Shown here: one piece after another, positions 17,353 through 27,366 of the stretch
How positions within the stretch are numbered: the stretch's first letter is position 1
Layout of the letters: every line of letters begins with the position of its first letter
Assembly: GCA_902629125.1 (NCBI GenBank)
Contig: CACOPQ010000014.1
Location: 1 to 47,193 of the forward strand
Direction of reading: 5' to 3'
DNA length: 47,193 nucleotides
DNA from: an uncultured Alphaproteobacteria bacterium
GTDB taxonomy: Bacteria > Pseudomonadota > Alphaproteobacteria > Thalassobaculales > Thalassobaculaceae
The notes under the pieces: model-generated
What the model saw: the letters and a program-made list of their open reading frames with translations, nothing else
What the model was told of the DNA's origin: nothing
Databases searched by the model: none
Position numbers and translations under genes: made by a program

Positions 17353-20300
17353 TCAAGAGCTTAGATCATATTTTTCCAGGTGTTTTACTAACTGAGCCCC
17401 AATAGAATTTCGATTAGGTTTCCATAGCTCACGTTGTTGAGCTTCAATCAGCCGTTTAATTATATCATTAAAAGCATCAATATTTTCTTTTTTAAGAAAA
17501 TTTTGTACTTCTTCGTTTTCTACGTACGCTTCATAAACGGCATCAAAATGGTGGTCGGCAACGCAACCTGAAGTTGCGGCGAATGCAAATAGGTAATCGA
17601 CAGTAGCTGCTATTTCAAAGGCTCCCTTGTAACCGTGCCGCATAACCCCAGCGATCCATTTTGGATTTACAGCCCGCCCTCGAACCACTCTAGCAAGTTC
17701 CTCCTCTAATTTGCGTATTTTTGGGGCAAACGGTCTAGAGTGATCACCGTGGTATACCGTAGGCTGAACACCAGAAAATTGGTGAACAGCTGCCACAGCT
17801 CCTCCATGAAATTGATAATAATCGTCCGAATCAAGAATGTCATGCTCTCGATTATCCTGATTGTGCAGTACGACTTGAACTTTTGACAATCGAGAGCGAA
17901 ATAGTTCTTCCTCTGTTACCCCCTCCAAATTTGACCCATAGACAAAACTGCCCCACTTAAGATAAGCCGTTGCAAAATCTTCCTGTGTTTCCCAGATCCC
18001 CTCATCAATCAGAGTCTGCAAACCAGCCCCGTAGGCACCTGGTTTGCTGCCAAATATTCGCGCGGTAGATCGGCGAAAAGCAATTTCTGGACCGGCGCCA
18101 CTGGTTGATAAATTCATCTTTTCTGCTGTTGCTAAAGCTGCCAGCGGATTAAATTTCTCCGGTTCGTCAAGGCCAGCTACACGTTGGATAGCCCTATCTA
18201 TCAAATCTACTTGGTAAGGAAATGCGTCCCGGAAAAAACCAGAAATCCGTAAAGTAACATCCACCCTTGGCCGTCCTAAGACTGTGTAGGGAATGATCTT
18301 GAAGCCGGTCACTCTTCCAGACATCGGTTCCCATTCTGGGCACACCCCTAAAAGAGCTAAAACCTGCGCTATGTCATCTCCGCCTGTCCTCATATTAGCG
18401 GTTCCCCAAGCAGATAAGAGAAGATTTCTGGGCCACTCACCATTTTCTTGGCGAAACCTATCTATTACTAGACCCGCCGCTTTCCAACCTAATTTCCAGG
18501 CTGTTGGAGTAGGGATTGTTCTGGTATCGACAGAATAAAAGTTTCTACCTGTGGGTAAAACATCTGGCCGTCCTCGCGAAGGCGCTCCTGAGGGGCCTGG
18601 AGAAACAAATTTTCCTTCTAAAGCGTCTAACACGCCTGATATCTCTGCTTCTCCACTGCTAATCAATTTCTGTTTTATATTATTTTTTAGTTCCTCAAGC
18701 ACCTTGCTAGTTTCCGGAAAGTTTTCTTTTGGGTCATAGCGACCAGAAACAAGCTCAAGCGCTAAGAATTCAAGACGCTCAAGAGTGTCATCACATGTTC
18801 GCCAAATTTTATTTTCAAAAAGATTTGATAGAATTTTCGGCCTAGCCCCTGTCCACTCGTCCGCAGGCTCCATGTCTAGCGGGTCAAAGTCGCCTAACTT
18901 TAAATCACTTACCAACGTCCTTAAAATTGAATTTTGTGAAACTTCATTCTCCCCTCTTGGAATTCTAACAAGAGCCAAAAGTAAATTATCTAGCAATTTT
19001 CCCTTTGGAGTTTTGCCGAAAACATGAAGCCCATCACGAATCTGCAGATCCTTTAAATCACAGATATAAGAATCAAGCCGTTTGAGTCTTTCACCAGGTA
19101 TCTCATCATCTTCTAAACCGGAATCCTTGAGAAGATTACATTGCTCCGCTATTTCTAAAATCTCCTTCTCAAGAATTGGCATTCTACTAGGGTCAACTTG
19201 AAAAGCCTGATAATACTCATCTATCAAGCTTTCCAATTGGATCATCGGACCATATGACTCGGCTCGGGTTAAAGGAGGAACTAAGTGGTCAATGATAACA
19301 GCTTCAGACCGTCTCTTAGCCTGTGTTCCCTCGCCTGGATCATTTACTATGAACGGATAAATATTTGGCAACCCCCCAAGAATTGCCTCAGGATAACACG
19401 TCTCGCTAAGAGCTATTGATTTACCAGGTAACCATTCCAAATTCCCGTGCTTTCCGAGATGTATTATGGCTTCACATTTAAATGACTTCTTGAGCCACAT
19501 ATAAAATGCCAAATAACCGTGGGGTGGAACTAACGCGGGGTCGTGGTATGTTTCTTTTGGATTAATGTTATATCCGCGGGCGGGTTGTATACCCAAAACA
19601 ACATTGCCGAGAACGTATATTGGCAGAACAAAATGTTCGCCCTTAACGAACGGATCTTTGATCGGTGCGCCCCACTTTTCATTAATTTCCAACTGAACTT
19701 TTTTGGGCAACATTTTAAAAAAGATTTCATAATCTTTTAGGCTAAAAGTAGCGTCACTTTCTTTTTGGTCACTTTCGTAAATATTATTTGTTGGCCCTTT
19801 TTTTACCATTTTCATTAGTGATCCACCGGTTTGTGGAAGCTCTTGGATTAAGTAACCTCTTTTTTTCAATGCTTTAAGTATCGAAACGGCACTCGCCGGG
19901 GTATCAAGCCCTACACCATTACCAATTCGGCTATCCTTATTAGGGTAGTTGCTGAGGATTATAGCGACATGTTTCTTGTCGGTTGGTATATCTCTTAATT
20001 TTATCCAGCTTTTAATTAAATTCACTACAAATGAAATTCGATCTGAAACAGGTTCATACGTCACTACAGAACATTGTGTTTTGCGATCGTATTCAGCACT
20101 TGATTTAAATGAAACTGCGCGAGAAATGAGTCGGCCGTCAACTTCTGGCAATGCTACGTTCATAGCTATATCCCTTGGGCTCAGACCAGTCGGTGATGCC
20201 AGCCAGGTATTTTTCTCACTGCTTGACAAGATAAGCTGAAAAACAGGGCAATCCGTGTTTCTGAACGGCCCGGCCTTTGCGGGGTTTTCTGCAGAAGAGA

Positions 20301-21108
20301 CTGCGAAAGCCGTGGTATTCAGCACTACAGAGACATCAAGCCTTTCAGTTAATTGTTTAATAAATTCATCGGAGTGTTGATCTTTTAAGCTTGAGACATA
20401 AACTGGAAGGGGGTTAATGCCTTGTTCCAATAATCTTTTTATTAAGAAATCGATGGGCTTTAAATTACCTGACGTAACCAAAGCACGATAAAAAGTTATC
20501 AGTGCTATTTTATTGCTGCCAACCCAATACTCTTTTAGCTCTTCCAAGCGAGGGTATTGTAGTAAGGGCCAATATAATCCTGCTTGAAGGAGTGGGGCAG
20601 GCTCCTTCCATGAAGCCTCGCATCCTAACAAATAGCTGGCGTATTTTATTAAATTAAATGCATTATCAACTCCACCGTTAATAAAATAGGCCCAAATACG
20701 GTCTACAGCATCTATGGAAATATTCGAATAGGACATAAGTTGCGTATCAATTTTGTCGTCGCCAGGGACCACGGCAAGCCTAGCGCCAACCTGAGTTACT
20801 TTATTCCTTATTTGCTCGAGACCATACTCCCAGTAACTTACACCACCTATCACTCTAATTATGACCAGCTTTGCTGAGCATATCATCTGTTCGCAATAAA
20901 TATCGACCGAGAGATTATGACTTAATTTAGTTAAATTAGCCAAGCGAAGGCTTGGTGATGTTGGATCAGTCTTTAAATTTGCTCTCACCAAACAGTTCAG
21001 ATCGCTATCTGCGGCTGATAATATAACTATATCACCTGCAGTCTGTTTTAAATCAACCGCCTCGGCAATATCACTCATTGTATCGGTGGGACCAGATAGT
21101 ATGTGCAT
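17353..21108 (-). CDS. cobN: Cobaltochelatase subunit CobN
   Basis: A full-length 1251-residue large subunit of the aerobic cobalt chelatase, which inserts Co(II) into hydrogenobyrinic acid a,c-diamide with CobS and CobT and ATP. It matches the BchH/CobN family: AFYMWLKKSFKCEAIIHLGKHGNLEWLPGK around residue 545, the CTD-like RTGGDDIAQVLALLG near 900, and GYKGAFEIAATVDYLF near the end. The gene lies 12 bases downstream of cobW and should share the riboswitch-controlled transcript. cobS and cobT are 3-6 kb away beyond the oppositely oriented permease. Confidence 0.96.
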   Translation of the reverse strand: MHILSGPTDTMSDIAEAVDLKQTAGDIVILSAADSDLNCLVRANLKTDPTSPSLRLANLTKLSHNLSVDIYCEQMICSAKLVIIRVIGGVSYWEYGLEQIRNKVTQVGARLAVVPGDDKIDTQLMSYSNISIDAVDRIWAYFINGGVDNAFNLIKYASYLLGCEASWKEPAPLLQAGLYWPLLQYPRLEELKEYWVGSNKIALITFYRALVTSGNLKPIDFLIKRLLEQGINPLPVYVSSLKDQHSDEFIKQLTERLDVSVVLNTTAFAVSSAENPAKAGPFRNTDCPVFQLILSSSEKNTWLASPTGLSPRDIAMNVALPEVDGRLISRAVSFKSSAEYDRKTQCSVVTYEPVSDRISFVVNLIKSWIKLRDIPTDKKHVAIILSNYPNKDSRIGNGVGLDTPASAVSILKALKKRGYLIQELPQTGGSLMKMVKKGPTNNIYESDQKESDATFSLKDYEIFFKMLPKKVQLEINEKWGAPIKDPFVKGEHFVLPIYVLGNVVLGIQPARGYNINPKETYHDPALVPPHGYLAFYMWLKKSFKCEAIIHLGKHGNLEWLPGKSIALSETCYPEAILGGLPNIYPFIVNDPGEGTQAKRRSEAVIIDHLVPPLTRAESYGPMIQLESLIDEYYQAFQVDPSRMPILEKEILEIAEQCNLLKDSGLEDDEIPGERLKRLDSYICDLKDLQIRDGLHVFGKTPKGKLLDNLLLALVRIPRGENEVSQNSILRTLVSDLKLGDFDPLDMEPADEWTGARPKILSNLFENKIWRTCDDTLERLEFLALELVSGRYDPKENFPETSKVLEELKNNIKQKLISSGEAEISGVLDALEGKFVSPGPSGAPSRGRPDVLPTGRNFYSVDTRTIPTPTAWKLGWKAAGLVIDRFRQENGEWPRNLLLSAWGTANMRTGGDDIAQVLALLGVCPEWEPMSGRVTGFKIIPYTVLGRPRVDVTLRISGFFRDAFPYQVDLIDRAIQRVAGLDEPEKFNPLAALATAEKMNLSTSGAGPEIAFRRSTARIFGSKPGAYGAGLQTLIDEGIWETQEDFATAYLKWGSFVYGSNLEGVTEEELFRSRLSKVQVVLHNQDNREHDILDSDDYYQFHGGAVAAVHQFSGVQPTVYHGDHSRPFAPKIRKLEEELARVVRGRAVNPKWIAGVMRHGYKGAFEIAATVDYLFAFAATSGCVADHHFDAVYEAYVENEEVQNFLKKENIDAFNDIIKRLIEAQQRELWKPNRNSIGAQLVKHLEKYDLSS

Positions 21109-21120
21109 GACTTTGTTCTT

Positions 21121-22173
21121 TTAGAATGACAGTATTTTGCCTATCTCATTTTTGTCCATGTCCGCAAATCCAATTATGACAAGCCGAGAGTATCGCTTGT
21201 CATCTACTTTCCAAGCCTTATCAAAATATCTTTCGACCCTATTTCCGACAACCTGAACCGCTAAACGCATTGATTTATCTTTGAGTGCAACAAAGCCCTT
21301 TATGCGAAGAACGTTGTGATTTTGAGTAACTAGTCGTAGTTGATCATCAAAATTTTCAGTACTTTCCAGTTCGCCAAACTCGAGGACAAAGCTATCAAAG
21401 TCGTCGTGGTCATGTTCGTGTTCTCCATCATGGTGCGAACGCCTATTCCCAACATCCAGCTCGGCTTCCGCTCCTAATCCCAAAAGAATTGCAGAGTCGA
21501 CCTTTCCGTAACTAGTCTTAATACTCTTAATATTTGTACGTTGGCATTCTAAAACTTTTGCTTCTATACCTTTCCAGGCGTCTTCATTAACTAATTCCGA
21601 CTTGTTTAGCACAATTATATCAGCACACTGGACCTGTTCTTCAAAAAGCTCTTCGAGCGGCGTTTCATGATCAAGCGACTCATCGGCTTCTCTTTGTGCT
21701 TGCACAGCGACTGGATTATTCGCAAAAATACCATCAGCCACAGCCGCTGAGTCCACTACCGCGACTACGCCATCAACAGTTGCCCTTGTGTTAACTTCCG
21801 GCCACGAAAATGCTTGCAAAAGTGGTTTGGGCAATGCCAACCCCGAAGTTTCAATTATAATATGATCCGGCGGGTCACTTCGATCTAACAAAGACTTCAT
21901 TGTTGGCAAAAAATCATCTGCAACTGTGCAACATATGCAACCATTGGCCAATTCAACAATATCTCCACCAGAACAACCTTCAATTTTGCAACCCAGTATC
22001 AATTCCTTATCAACACCCAAGTCACCAAATTCGTTGATAATTAAGGCAATTTTTTTACCGTTAGCTGTAGCTAAAAGATTTTGTATTAAACTAGTTTTCC
22101 CAGCGCCTAAAAACCCTGTCACAACAGTTGCTGGAATTTTGTTTAATTTTTGATTATTTGTATTTTGCAGCAT
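21121..22173 (-). CDS. cobW: CobW, G3E-family GTPase of cobalamin synthesis
   Basis: A 350-residue G3E GTPase/metallochaperone thought to deliver Co(II) for corrin synthesis. P-loop GFLGAGKT at residues 20-27, the metal site CICC at 79-82 (GCICCTVADDF), a guanine-specificity segment IVLNKSEL, and a histidine/aspartate-rich stretch HHDGEHEHDHDDFD near residue 244 that likely binds metal. The C-terminal CobW_C domain ends YSRLVIIGFADMDKNEI. The leader on the minus strand contains a cobalamin riboswitch, and its GGGAG ribosome site is part of a hairpin. cobN follows at 12 bases. Confidence 0.95.
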   Translation of the reverse strand: MLQNTNNQKLNKIPATVVTGFLGAGKTSLIQNLLATANGKKIALIINEFGDLGVDKELILGCKIEGCSGGDIVELANGCICCTVADDFLPTMKSLLDRSDPPDHIIIETSGLALPKPLLQAFSWPEVNTRATVDGVVAVVDSAAVADGIFANNPVAVQAQREADESLDHETPLEELFEEQVQCADIIVLNKSELVNEDAWKGIEAKVLECQRTNIKSIKTSYGKVDSAILLGLGAEAELDVGNRRSHHDGEHEHDHDDFDSFVLEFGELESTENFDDQLRLVTQNHNVLRIKGFVALKDKSMRLAVQVVGNRVERYFDKAWKVDDKRYSRLVIIGFADMDKNEIGKILSF

Positions 22174-22180
22174 GGCATAC

Positions 22181-22219
22181 TCCCGTTTATTAGACAGAAT
22201 AACTCGTCACCAAACGGGA
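22181..22219 (-). promoter_or_regulatory. Hairpin sequestering the cobW ribosome binding site (riboswitch expression platform)
   Basis: In the mRNA the arm UCCCGUUU (22219-22212) can pair perfectly with AAACGGGA (22188-22181). The second arm overlaps the Shine-Dalgarno GGGAG, which sits six bases before the cobW ATG. The stem therefore hides the ribosome site. It directly follows the cobalamin aptamer, and there is no U-tract, so control of translation rather than termination is expected. Confidence 0.7.
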
Positions 22220-22227
22220 CTACCGCA

Positions 22228-22437
22228 ATCCAATTTCACCCCGAATTGGATCTAGCAACGAAGTCTCAGGCAGGTCTCCTGGCTTGTGGGTCAACGCGAA
22301 TGGCTCTACCTTCCCGGCTATTTATCAAAAAGGTCGCCAGTGGTTATAAAGAGCCCGAACTCGCCACACACAGTTGCGGGGGCAGCCGCGGTTTACTAGA
22401 AATAAAACTTATAAGGTTACCGCGTTCCCTTTTAATC
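22228..22437 (-). promoter_or_regulatory. Cobalamin riboswitch (class I type) in the cobW-cobN leader
   Basis: Read on the minus strand, the leader carries the conserved parts in order: AAAGGGAA near 22437-22430, GCTGCCCCCGCAACTGT at 22386-22370, CCACTGG at 22344-22338, GGGAAGGTAGAGCC soon after, and the B12 box AAGCCAGGAGACCTGCC at 22285-22269. A last hairpin has arms ATCCAATT and AATTGGAT (22251-22228) with loop CGGGGTGA, whose CGGGG can pair with CCCCG in the earlier loop at 22381-22377, as expected for the L5-L13 kissing contact that cobalamin stabilises. Binding of adenosylcobalamin should repress cobW and cobN. Confidence 0.95.
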
Positions 22438-22462
22438 TAATTAAAGAACCTTAGACAGTTTA

Positions 22463-22491
22463 AATAGAATGTTAAGTTACCGAAGAGTCAA
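22463..22491 (-). promoter_or_regulatory. Candidate promoter of the riboswitch-cobW-cobN transcript
   Basis: On the minus strand TTGACT (22491-22486) is followed after 17 bases by TCTATT (22468-22463), a sigma-70-like pair with five and four consensus matches. It would start transcription about 15-20 bases before the riboswitch, which fits the aptamer well. Read by eye only. Confidence 0.5.
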
Positions 22492-22521
22492 GTATTTGGA
22501 TATTTCAATATTCTTCGTAAA

Positions 22522-22561
22522 TGCAACTAAGTTGCAATTTTATGATATGGCTTGCTATATT
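22522..22561 (+). promoter_or_regulatory. Candidate promoter with Fur-like palindromic operator for the Fe-type permease
   Basis: TGCAACTAAGTTGCA (22522-22536) is a perfect palindrome with seven-base arms around one A. Its right end overlaps a TTGCAA -35 element (22532-22537), followed 18 bases on by TATATT (22556-22561). TGCA-bounded palindromes of this length resemble published alphaproteobacterial Fur/Mur boxes. The predicted start near 22568 would leave a leader of about 118 bases, which contains a second small hairpin, GGCGATA/TATCGCC at 22611-22630, of unknown use. Confidence 0.5.
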
Positions 22562-22685
22562 CAGTTGAATATTTAAACCGGCAGTCTATGCACAATAGGC
22601 GAATAACTAAGGCGATAACAATCTATCGCCAAAATGCGATTGGCCAACCTGCGACTTTTTTCAGCTAATCACTTTTAGAAAGAAC

Positions 22686-24368
22686 ATGACAGAAACTCTA
22701 GTATTTAGGCCAACAAAACAAAAAAACACCTCACTTGCACGGATATTTAGAACTGAGCAAACATGGCCTAAAACGTCAGTATTACTTAGCCTATTTGTAT
22801 TGTTGCCGGTGGCTGGCCTACTTTGGGCAGCTTTTGGCGCGGATGAAAATATCTGGCAGCATTTGTTAGACTCTGTTCTGCCAAGTTATATTGTGAATTC
22901 ACTGATACTTATGACTGGCGTTTGCCTGGGAGTAACTCTCGTTGGTACTTGCACAGCGTGGTTAATCGCAAACTGTCGCTTCCCAGGACATAAAGTTTTT
23001 GGCTGGATGCTCATTTTACCATTAGCCATGCCAGCGTACGTAATGGCCTATGTGTATACAGACTTTTTAGAATATTCTGGTCCACTGCAAACTGCGCTTC
23101 GCCTAATATTTTCTTGGGAAAATAGCAGCGACTATTGGTTCCCAGAAATTCGAAGTCATGGAGGAGCAATAGTTCTATTAAGCTTGGTTCTATATCCGTA
23201 TGTTTATGCATTGGCAAGAGCTGCCTTTTCCCAGCAGCCCGTTTCCCTGTCAGAGGCAGGACGCATGCTGGGGCACAGTCCAATGAAAGTGTTTTTTTCG
23301 GTATCACTCCCACTTGCTCGCCCCGCAATTGTTGTCGGAATAACCCTTGCCTTGATGGAAACTCTCAGTGATTTTGGGACCGTTGATTATTTTGCCGTAA
23401 GAACTCTGACAACTGGAATTTTCGATGTTTGGTTTGGAATGGAAAATCAGAGTGGAGCAGCACAAATTGCTCTGGTGCTTTTAACTTTTATCATTTTTCT
23501 CGTTTGGCTTGAAAGAACATCTCGCAAAAAACAAAAAGTTCATAATACTACTCGAAAAAGTGGCGTGTTAAGGTTTCAACTTAATGGTTGGAAATCCGCG
23601 GTAGCTATCACTTGTTGCAGCATACCCATACTGTTCGGTTTCGTACTTCCAGCGATTATACTAGCCACATACTCCTCATACAGTTTCAATCTATTCATAA
23701 ATACACACTATTTGGCATATACTGGTAACACATTATTCCTTGCCGCCGGCAGCGCATTATTATGCATGATACTTGGAATTTTTATCGGTTACAGCCAGAG
23801 ATTAAGTTCACATTGGAGCGTGAAACTTGCAACACGAGTTTCTACAATTGGTTACGCCATACCAGGAGCAGCACTTGCTATTGGTTTAATAATTTCTTTT
23901 GGCGTAATGAACGAAATTATAATTCCAATATCCGACCACTTCCCTTTCTCTGCTCAATTTTTCTTCTTGGGTGGTGGGATCGTTGCTCTATTCTTTGCTT
24001 ACACTATTCGTTTTTTGGCTATTAGTGTTGGATCCGTTGAGAGTGGCCTCGAAAAAATAACACCCAATATGGATATGGCCTCTAGAACCCTTGGGAGTGG
24101 TCCTTTTTCAACTTTATGTCGAATCCACTTTCCTCTTCTAAGACCCGCTTTAATAGCGGGCTCTATTTTAGTTTTTGTTGACACTATGAAGGAGTTACCC
24201 GCGACACTTTTACTCCGTCCATTTAATTTTGAAACGTTAGCAACATTTGTATACCAGTACGCGTCCGACGAGCTTTTAGTAGAATGTGCTCCAGCTGCCT
24301 TAACTATAGTTCTCGCTGGTATACTACCGGTCGTCCTATTGAACGCTGCGATTGATAAAAAAAGCTAA
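22686..24368 (+). CDS. Fe(III)-type ABC transporter, two-domain permease
   Basis: A 560-residue inner-membrane permease made of two fused BPD-type halves with about twelve helices, as in FbpB/SfuB ferric-iron importers. Both cytoplasmic EAA loops that touch the ATPase are visible: EAGRMLGHSPMKVFFSVSLP near residue 190 and ASRTLGSGPFSTLCRIHFP near 463. The near-end MKELPATLLLRPFNFETLATFVY is characteristic of the iron branch. No binding protein or ATPase gene is in the window, so its partners must be elsewhere. It interrupts the chelatase genes on the opposite strand. A Fur-like palindrome lies in its upstream region. Confidence 0.9.
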   Translation: MTETLVFRPTKQKNTSLARIFRTEQTWPKTSVLLSLFVLLPVAGLLWAAFGADENIWQHLLDSVLPSYIVNSLILMTGVCLGVTLVGTCTAWLIANCRFPGHKVFGWMLILPLAMPAYVMAYVYTDFLEYSGPLQTALRLIFSWENSSDYWFPEIRSHGGAIVLLSLVLYPYVYALARAAFSQQPVSLSEAGRMLGHSPMKVFFSVSLPLARPAIVVGITLALMETLSDFGTVDYFAVRTLTTGIFDVWFGMENQSGAAQIALVLLTFIIFLVWLERTSRKKQKVHNTTRKSGVLRFQLNGWKSAVAITCCSIPILFGFVLPAIILATYSSYSFNLFINTHYLAYTGNTLFLAAGSALLCMILGIFIGYSQRLSSHWSVKLATRVSTIGYAIPGAALAIGLIISFGVMNEIIIPISDHFPFSAQFFFLGGGIVALFFAYTIRFLAISVGSVESGLEKITPNMDMASRTLGSGPFSTLCRIHFPLLRPALIAGSILVFVDTMKELPATLLLRPFNFETLATFVYQYASDELLVECAPAALTIVLAGILPVVLLNAAIDKKS

Positions 24369-24383
24369 TATTCCATTTTAATA

Positions 24384-26279
24384 CTAACGACGCCCTTGTT
24401 GACTAGCCTGAGTTCTGCTCATTGATCGTGATCTTTTATTACTTCCATCATCTTCGTCAAATAAATCAGCAAGTTGATCCATCATAGTGCCGCCTAGCTG
24501 TTCCACATCCACGATAGTGACGGCCCTCCGGTAGTATCTTGTAACATCATGACCTATGCCAATAGCAACTAGTTCAACAGGCGATCGGCTTTCTATATAT
24601 TGGATTGTGTCTCTAAGATGCTTTTCTAGATAATTTCCTGAATTGACTGATAAAGTAGAATCATCAACAGGAGCGCCATCTGAAATAACCATCAGTATAC
24701 GCCTTTCTTCGGGCCGCGCTAAGAGCCTCTGATGCGCCCAAATTAATGCCTCCCCATCAATATTTTCTTTAAGTATACCTTCCCTCAACATTAAACCAAG
24801 TGATTTCCTGGCATGTCGCCATGGAGAATCTGCCGACTTGTAAACAATATGCCTCAAGTCATTAAGTCGGCCTGGGTTTTGTGGCTTGCCATTTTGTATC
24901 CATTTCTCCCTGGCAGTCCCACCTTTCCATTGTTTAGTTGTGAAACCGAGTATCTCTACTTTCACCCCGCACCGTTCCAAAGTTCTGGCTAAAATATCTG
25001 CACTCATTGCAGCGATCGTAATTGGACGTCCTCGCATCGACCCTGAGTTATCTATCAATAAGGAAACAACCGTGTCCCTGAACTCCGTATCTTTCTCTAT
25101 TTTATACGAAAGAGGGTATAAAGGTGCCGTCACCACTCTTGAAAGCCGACCAGCATCTAAGATCCCTTCTTCCAAGTCAAACAACCAGGAACGATTCTGC
25201 TGTGCCAGCAATTTTCGCTGCAGCCTATTAGCTAATTTACCTATGAGGCCTTGTAAGTGGTTCAGCTGCTGATCCAGCAACGCTCTCAATCTAGTTAACT
25301 CTTCTGCGTCACAAAGTTCCGCTGCTGGAATAATTTCGTCATTGTCTGTGGTGTAAGCTTTGTAGATAGATGTATCGATATTTTCAGAGTTATGGAACAT
25401 TGGCGGATTACCAGGGTTTGCTGGCTCTTCGTCGCCTCCACCGGGCTCCATGTCCATATCTTCCCCATCTTCACCATCAGCAGACTCATCACCAGCCTCC
25501 ATTTCCGATGGTATCATCTCCGAGTCTTCTCCATCCTCACTAGCACCGCTGGTGCCAGTGTCGTTCATTTCATCGGACTCTCCGCCCTCGCTTTCATCCT
25601 GGCTTTCACTTGAGTCGTCATCTGGCAAACCCTCTTCGCCAATTTCAAGATCTAAGTCAGAGATTAGTTGGTGGGCGTGTTCAGCATAAGCGCGCTGGTC
25701 GCCAACAAAAGACTCCAACTCTTTAAGGGTCGAACCAATCTTTGAACTAACCCAGGGGCGCCAAAGATCCACAACGCGGCGCGTTGATGGAGGCGGAGCC
25801 TGGCCTGTTAAAACTTCGCGGGCTAATAAGTGTATAACATCTGTCAGAGCCGCATCGTCTTTATTGCTTATTCGCTCAAAACCCCGCCGGCGATATCTAT
25901 CATCTAATGCTTCTTCCAGGTTTTGGGCCACACCGGCCATACGCCTAGCTCCAATTGCTTCAACTCGAGCTTGTTCTACAGCATCGAAAATTTCCCGTGC
26001 CGCTTGATTGGATGGCATCCTAGAAGCGTGAATCGTCGAGTCATGGTAACGCTTTTTTAAGGATATGCTATCAGCTTCACCTCTTACTTTAGCTATTTCC
26101 TTCGGATCGAGGTCTCTTGGAGGCAATGGTAACCTGACCCGTTCACCGGCTACGCTGGGCGTCTCCGCACCATAGCTTACCTCAACCTCTCGTTCTCCCG
26201 ACATCGCTCGAACGCATGCTGCGGTGGATCGCTTGAAGACCTCTACAGGATGGTCATCGTCATTTGGTGAACCTACCAT
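24384..26279 (-). CDS. cobT: Cobaltochelatase subunit CobT
   Basis: A 631-residue CobT, which with CobS forms the AAA+ motor driving CobN. The centre (about residues 215-300) is a strongly acidic, low-complexity stretch rich in D, E, S and G, usual for CobT. The C-terminal von Willebrand A domain has the MIDAS motif [10 protein letters not shown] near residue 410 and continues through [12 protein letters not shown]. The ATG at 26279 is preferred over the TTG one codon earlier because GGAG lies six bases upstream. It follows cobS by 18 bases and converges with the permease gene. Confidence 0.96.
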   Translation of the reverse strand: MVGSPNDDDHPVEVFKRSTAACVRAMSGEREVEVSYGAETPSVAGERVRLPLPPRDLDPKEIAKVRGEADSISLKKRYHDSTIHASRMPSNQAAREIFDAVEQARVEAIGARRMAGVAQNLEEALDDRYRRRGFERISNKDDAALTDVIHLLAREVLTGQAPPPSTRRVVDLWRPWVSSKIGSTLKELESFVGDQRAYAEHAHQLISDLDLEIGEEGLPDDDSSESQDESEGGESDEMNDTGTSGASEDGEDSEMIPSEMEAGDESADGEDGEDMDMEPGGGDEEPANPGNPPMFHNSENIDTSIYKAYTTDNDEIIPAAELCDAEELTRLRALLDQQLNHLQGLIGKLANRLQRKLLAQQNRSWLFDLEEGILDAGRLSRVVTAPLYPLSYKIEKDTEFRDTVVSLLIDNSGSMRGRPITIAAMSADILARTLERCGVKVEILGFTTKQWKGGTAREKWIQNGKPQNPGRLNDLRHIVYKSADSPWRHARKSLGLMLREGILKENIDGEALIWAHQRLLARPEERRILMVISDGAPVDDSTLSVNSGNYLEKHLRDTIQYIESRSPVELVAIGIGHDVTRYYRRAVTIVDVEQLGGTMMDQLADLFDEDDGSNKRSRSMSRTQASQQGRR

Positions 26280-26297
26280 CAAAAACTCCAGCCTCGG

Positions 26298-27308
26298 TTA
26301 TTTCGCTGTGACCTCTGACATACTACTATCTGGTAGTTCTTCGCCAAAGCATCTTTGATAATATTCACTTACCGTCGGACGTTCTACCTCATCACATTTA
26401 TTGAGAAAACTAAGCCTAAAAGCAAAGGCTATATCACCATTAAATATGCGTGCGTTTTCGGCCCAGGTAATCACTGTTCTGGGAGACATCACCGTCGATA
26501 TATCCCCTGCCATAAATCCCTGCCTTGTTAAGTCAGCCAAGGCCACCATCGAGTCTATCTGACTTTTACCATCGGTCGAGTCGTAGTCAGGCGATTTCGA
26601 GAGGATTATTCCGCATTCTGCTTCGTGACTTAAATAGTTCAGCGTTGTTACAATATTCCACCTATCCATTTGGCCTTGGTTGATCTGTTGTGTTCCATGA
26701 TACAGACCTGTTGTATCACCAAGCCCAACTGTATTAGCGGTCGCGAATAACCGGAAATTTGGGTTGGGGGTTATTACTTTATTTGTATCGAGCAGTGTCA
26801 TTCGTCCATCTTGTTCCAGCACCCGCTGAATAACAAACATAACGTCTGCTCGCCCTGCATCATACTCGTCAAAGACTAAAGCTGTTGGATTTTGGAGTGA
26901 CCAGGGAAGTATACCTTCCCTAAACTCTGTTACTTGTTTGCTATCCCTCAGAACAATCGCGTCTTTACCTATCAAATCGATCCGACTTATATGGCTGTCC
27001 AAATTGACCCTAATACAGGGCCAGTTCAATTTAGCGGCTACCTGCTCGATATGTGTCGATTTTCCCGTTCCATGATAACCTTGTATCATCACCCTTCTAT
27101 TATGCGAAAAGCCCGCTAATATCGCCAAGGTAGTATCCTTATCGAAGAGATAGGTTTCATCCACTGCCGGAACGTACTCGCTAGCCTCGCTAAAAGCAGG
27201 AACTTTGAGATCAATGTCTATCCCAAATGTCTCGCGGACAGAGAGTTCTATATCTGGTGCCTCAATATGATGGGCGTTTTTTCGTTCGTTGTTATCTTTT
27301 TCCGACAT
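26298..27308 (-). CDS. cobS: Cobaltochelatase subunit CobS
   Basis: A 336-residue AAA+ ATPase of the aerobic cobalt chelatase. Walker [16 protein letters not shown] is near residues 76-90, Walker [14 protein letters not shown] near 138-150, and sensor-1 [14 protein letters not shown] near 185. The N-terminal segment [17 protein letters not shown] is the usual CobS start. No clear ribosome site precedes the ATG. Order on the minus strand is J-domain gene, cobS, cobT with gaps of 58 and 18 bases. Confidence 0.97.
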   Translation of the reverse strand: MSEKDNNERKNAHHIEAPDIELSVRETFGIDIDLKVPAFSEASEYVPAVDETYLFDKDTTLAILAGFSHNRRVMIQGYHGTGKSTHIEQVAAKLNWPCIRVNLDSHISRIDLIGKDAIVLRDSKQVTEFREGILPWSLQNPTALVFDEYDAGRADVMFVIQRVLEQDGRMTLLDTNKVITPNPNFRLFATANTVGLGDTTGLYHGTQQINQGQMDRWNIVTTLNYLSHEAECGIILSKSPDYDSTDGKSQIDSMVALADLTRQGFMAGDISTVMSPRTVITWAENARIFNGDIAFAFRLSFLNKCDEVERPTVSEYYQRCFGEELPDSSMSEVTAK

Positions 27309-27366
27309 TTATTTAATCCGACTTAGTTACGTTAATGTGTGAGCTTGTCTGCGCCAAATAGCAACA

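Noticed and set aside
22150-22440. Plus-strand 96-codon frame over the cobW leader
   Set aside because: It covers the opposite strand of a clear cobalamin riboswitch and shows no protein motif or ribosome site.
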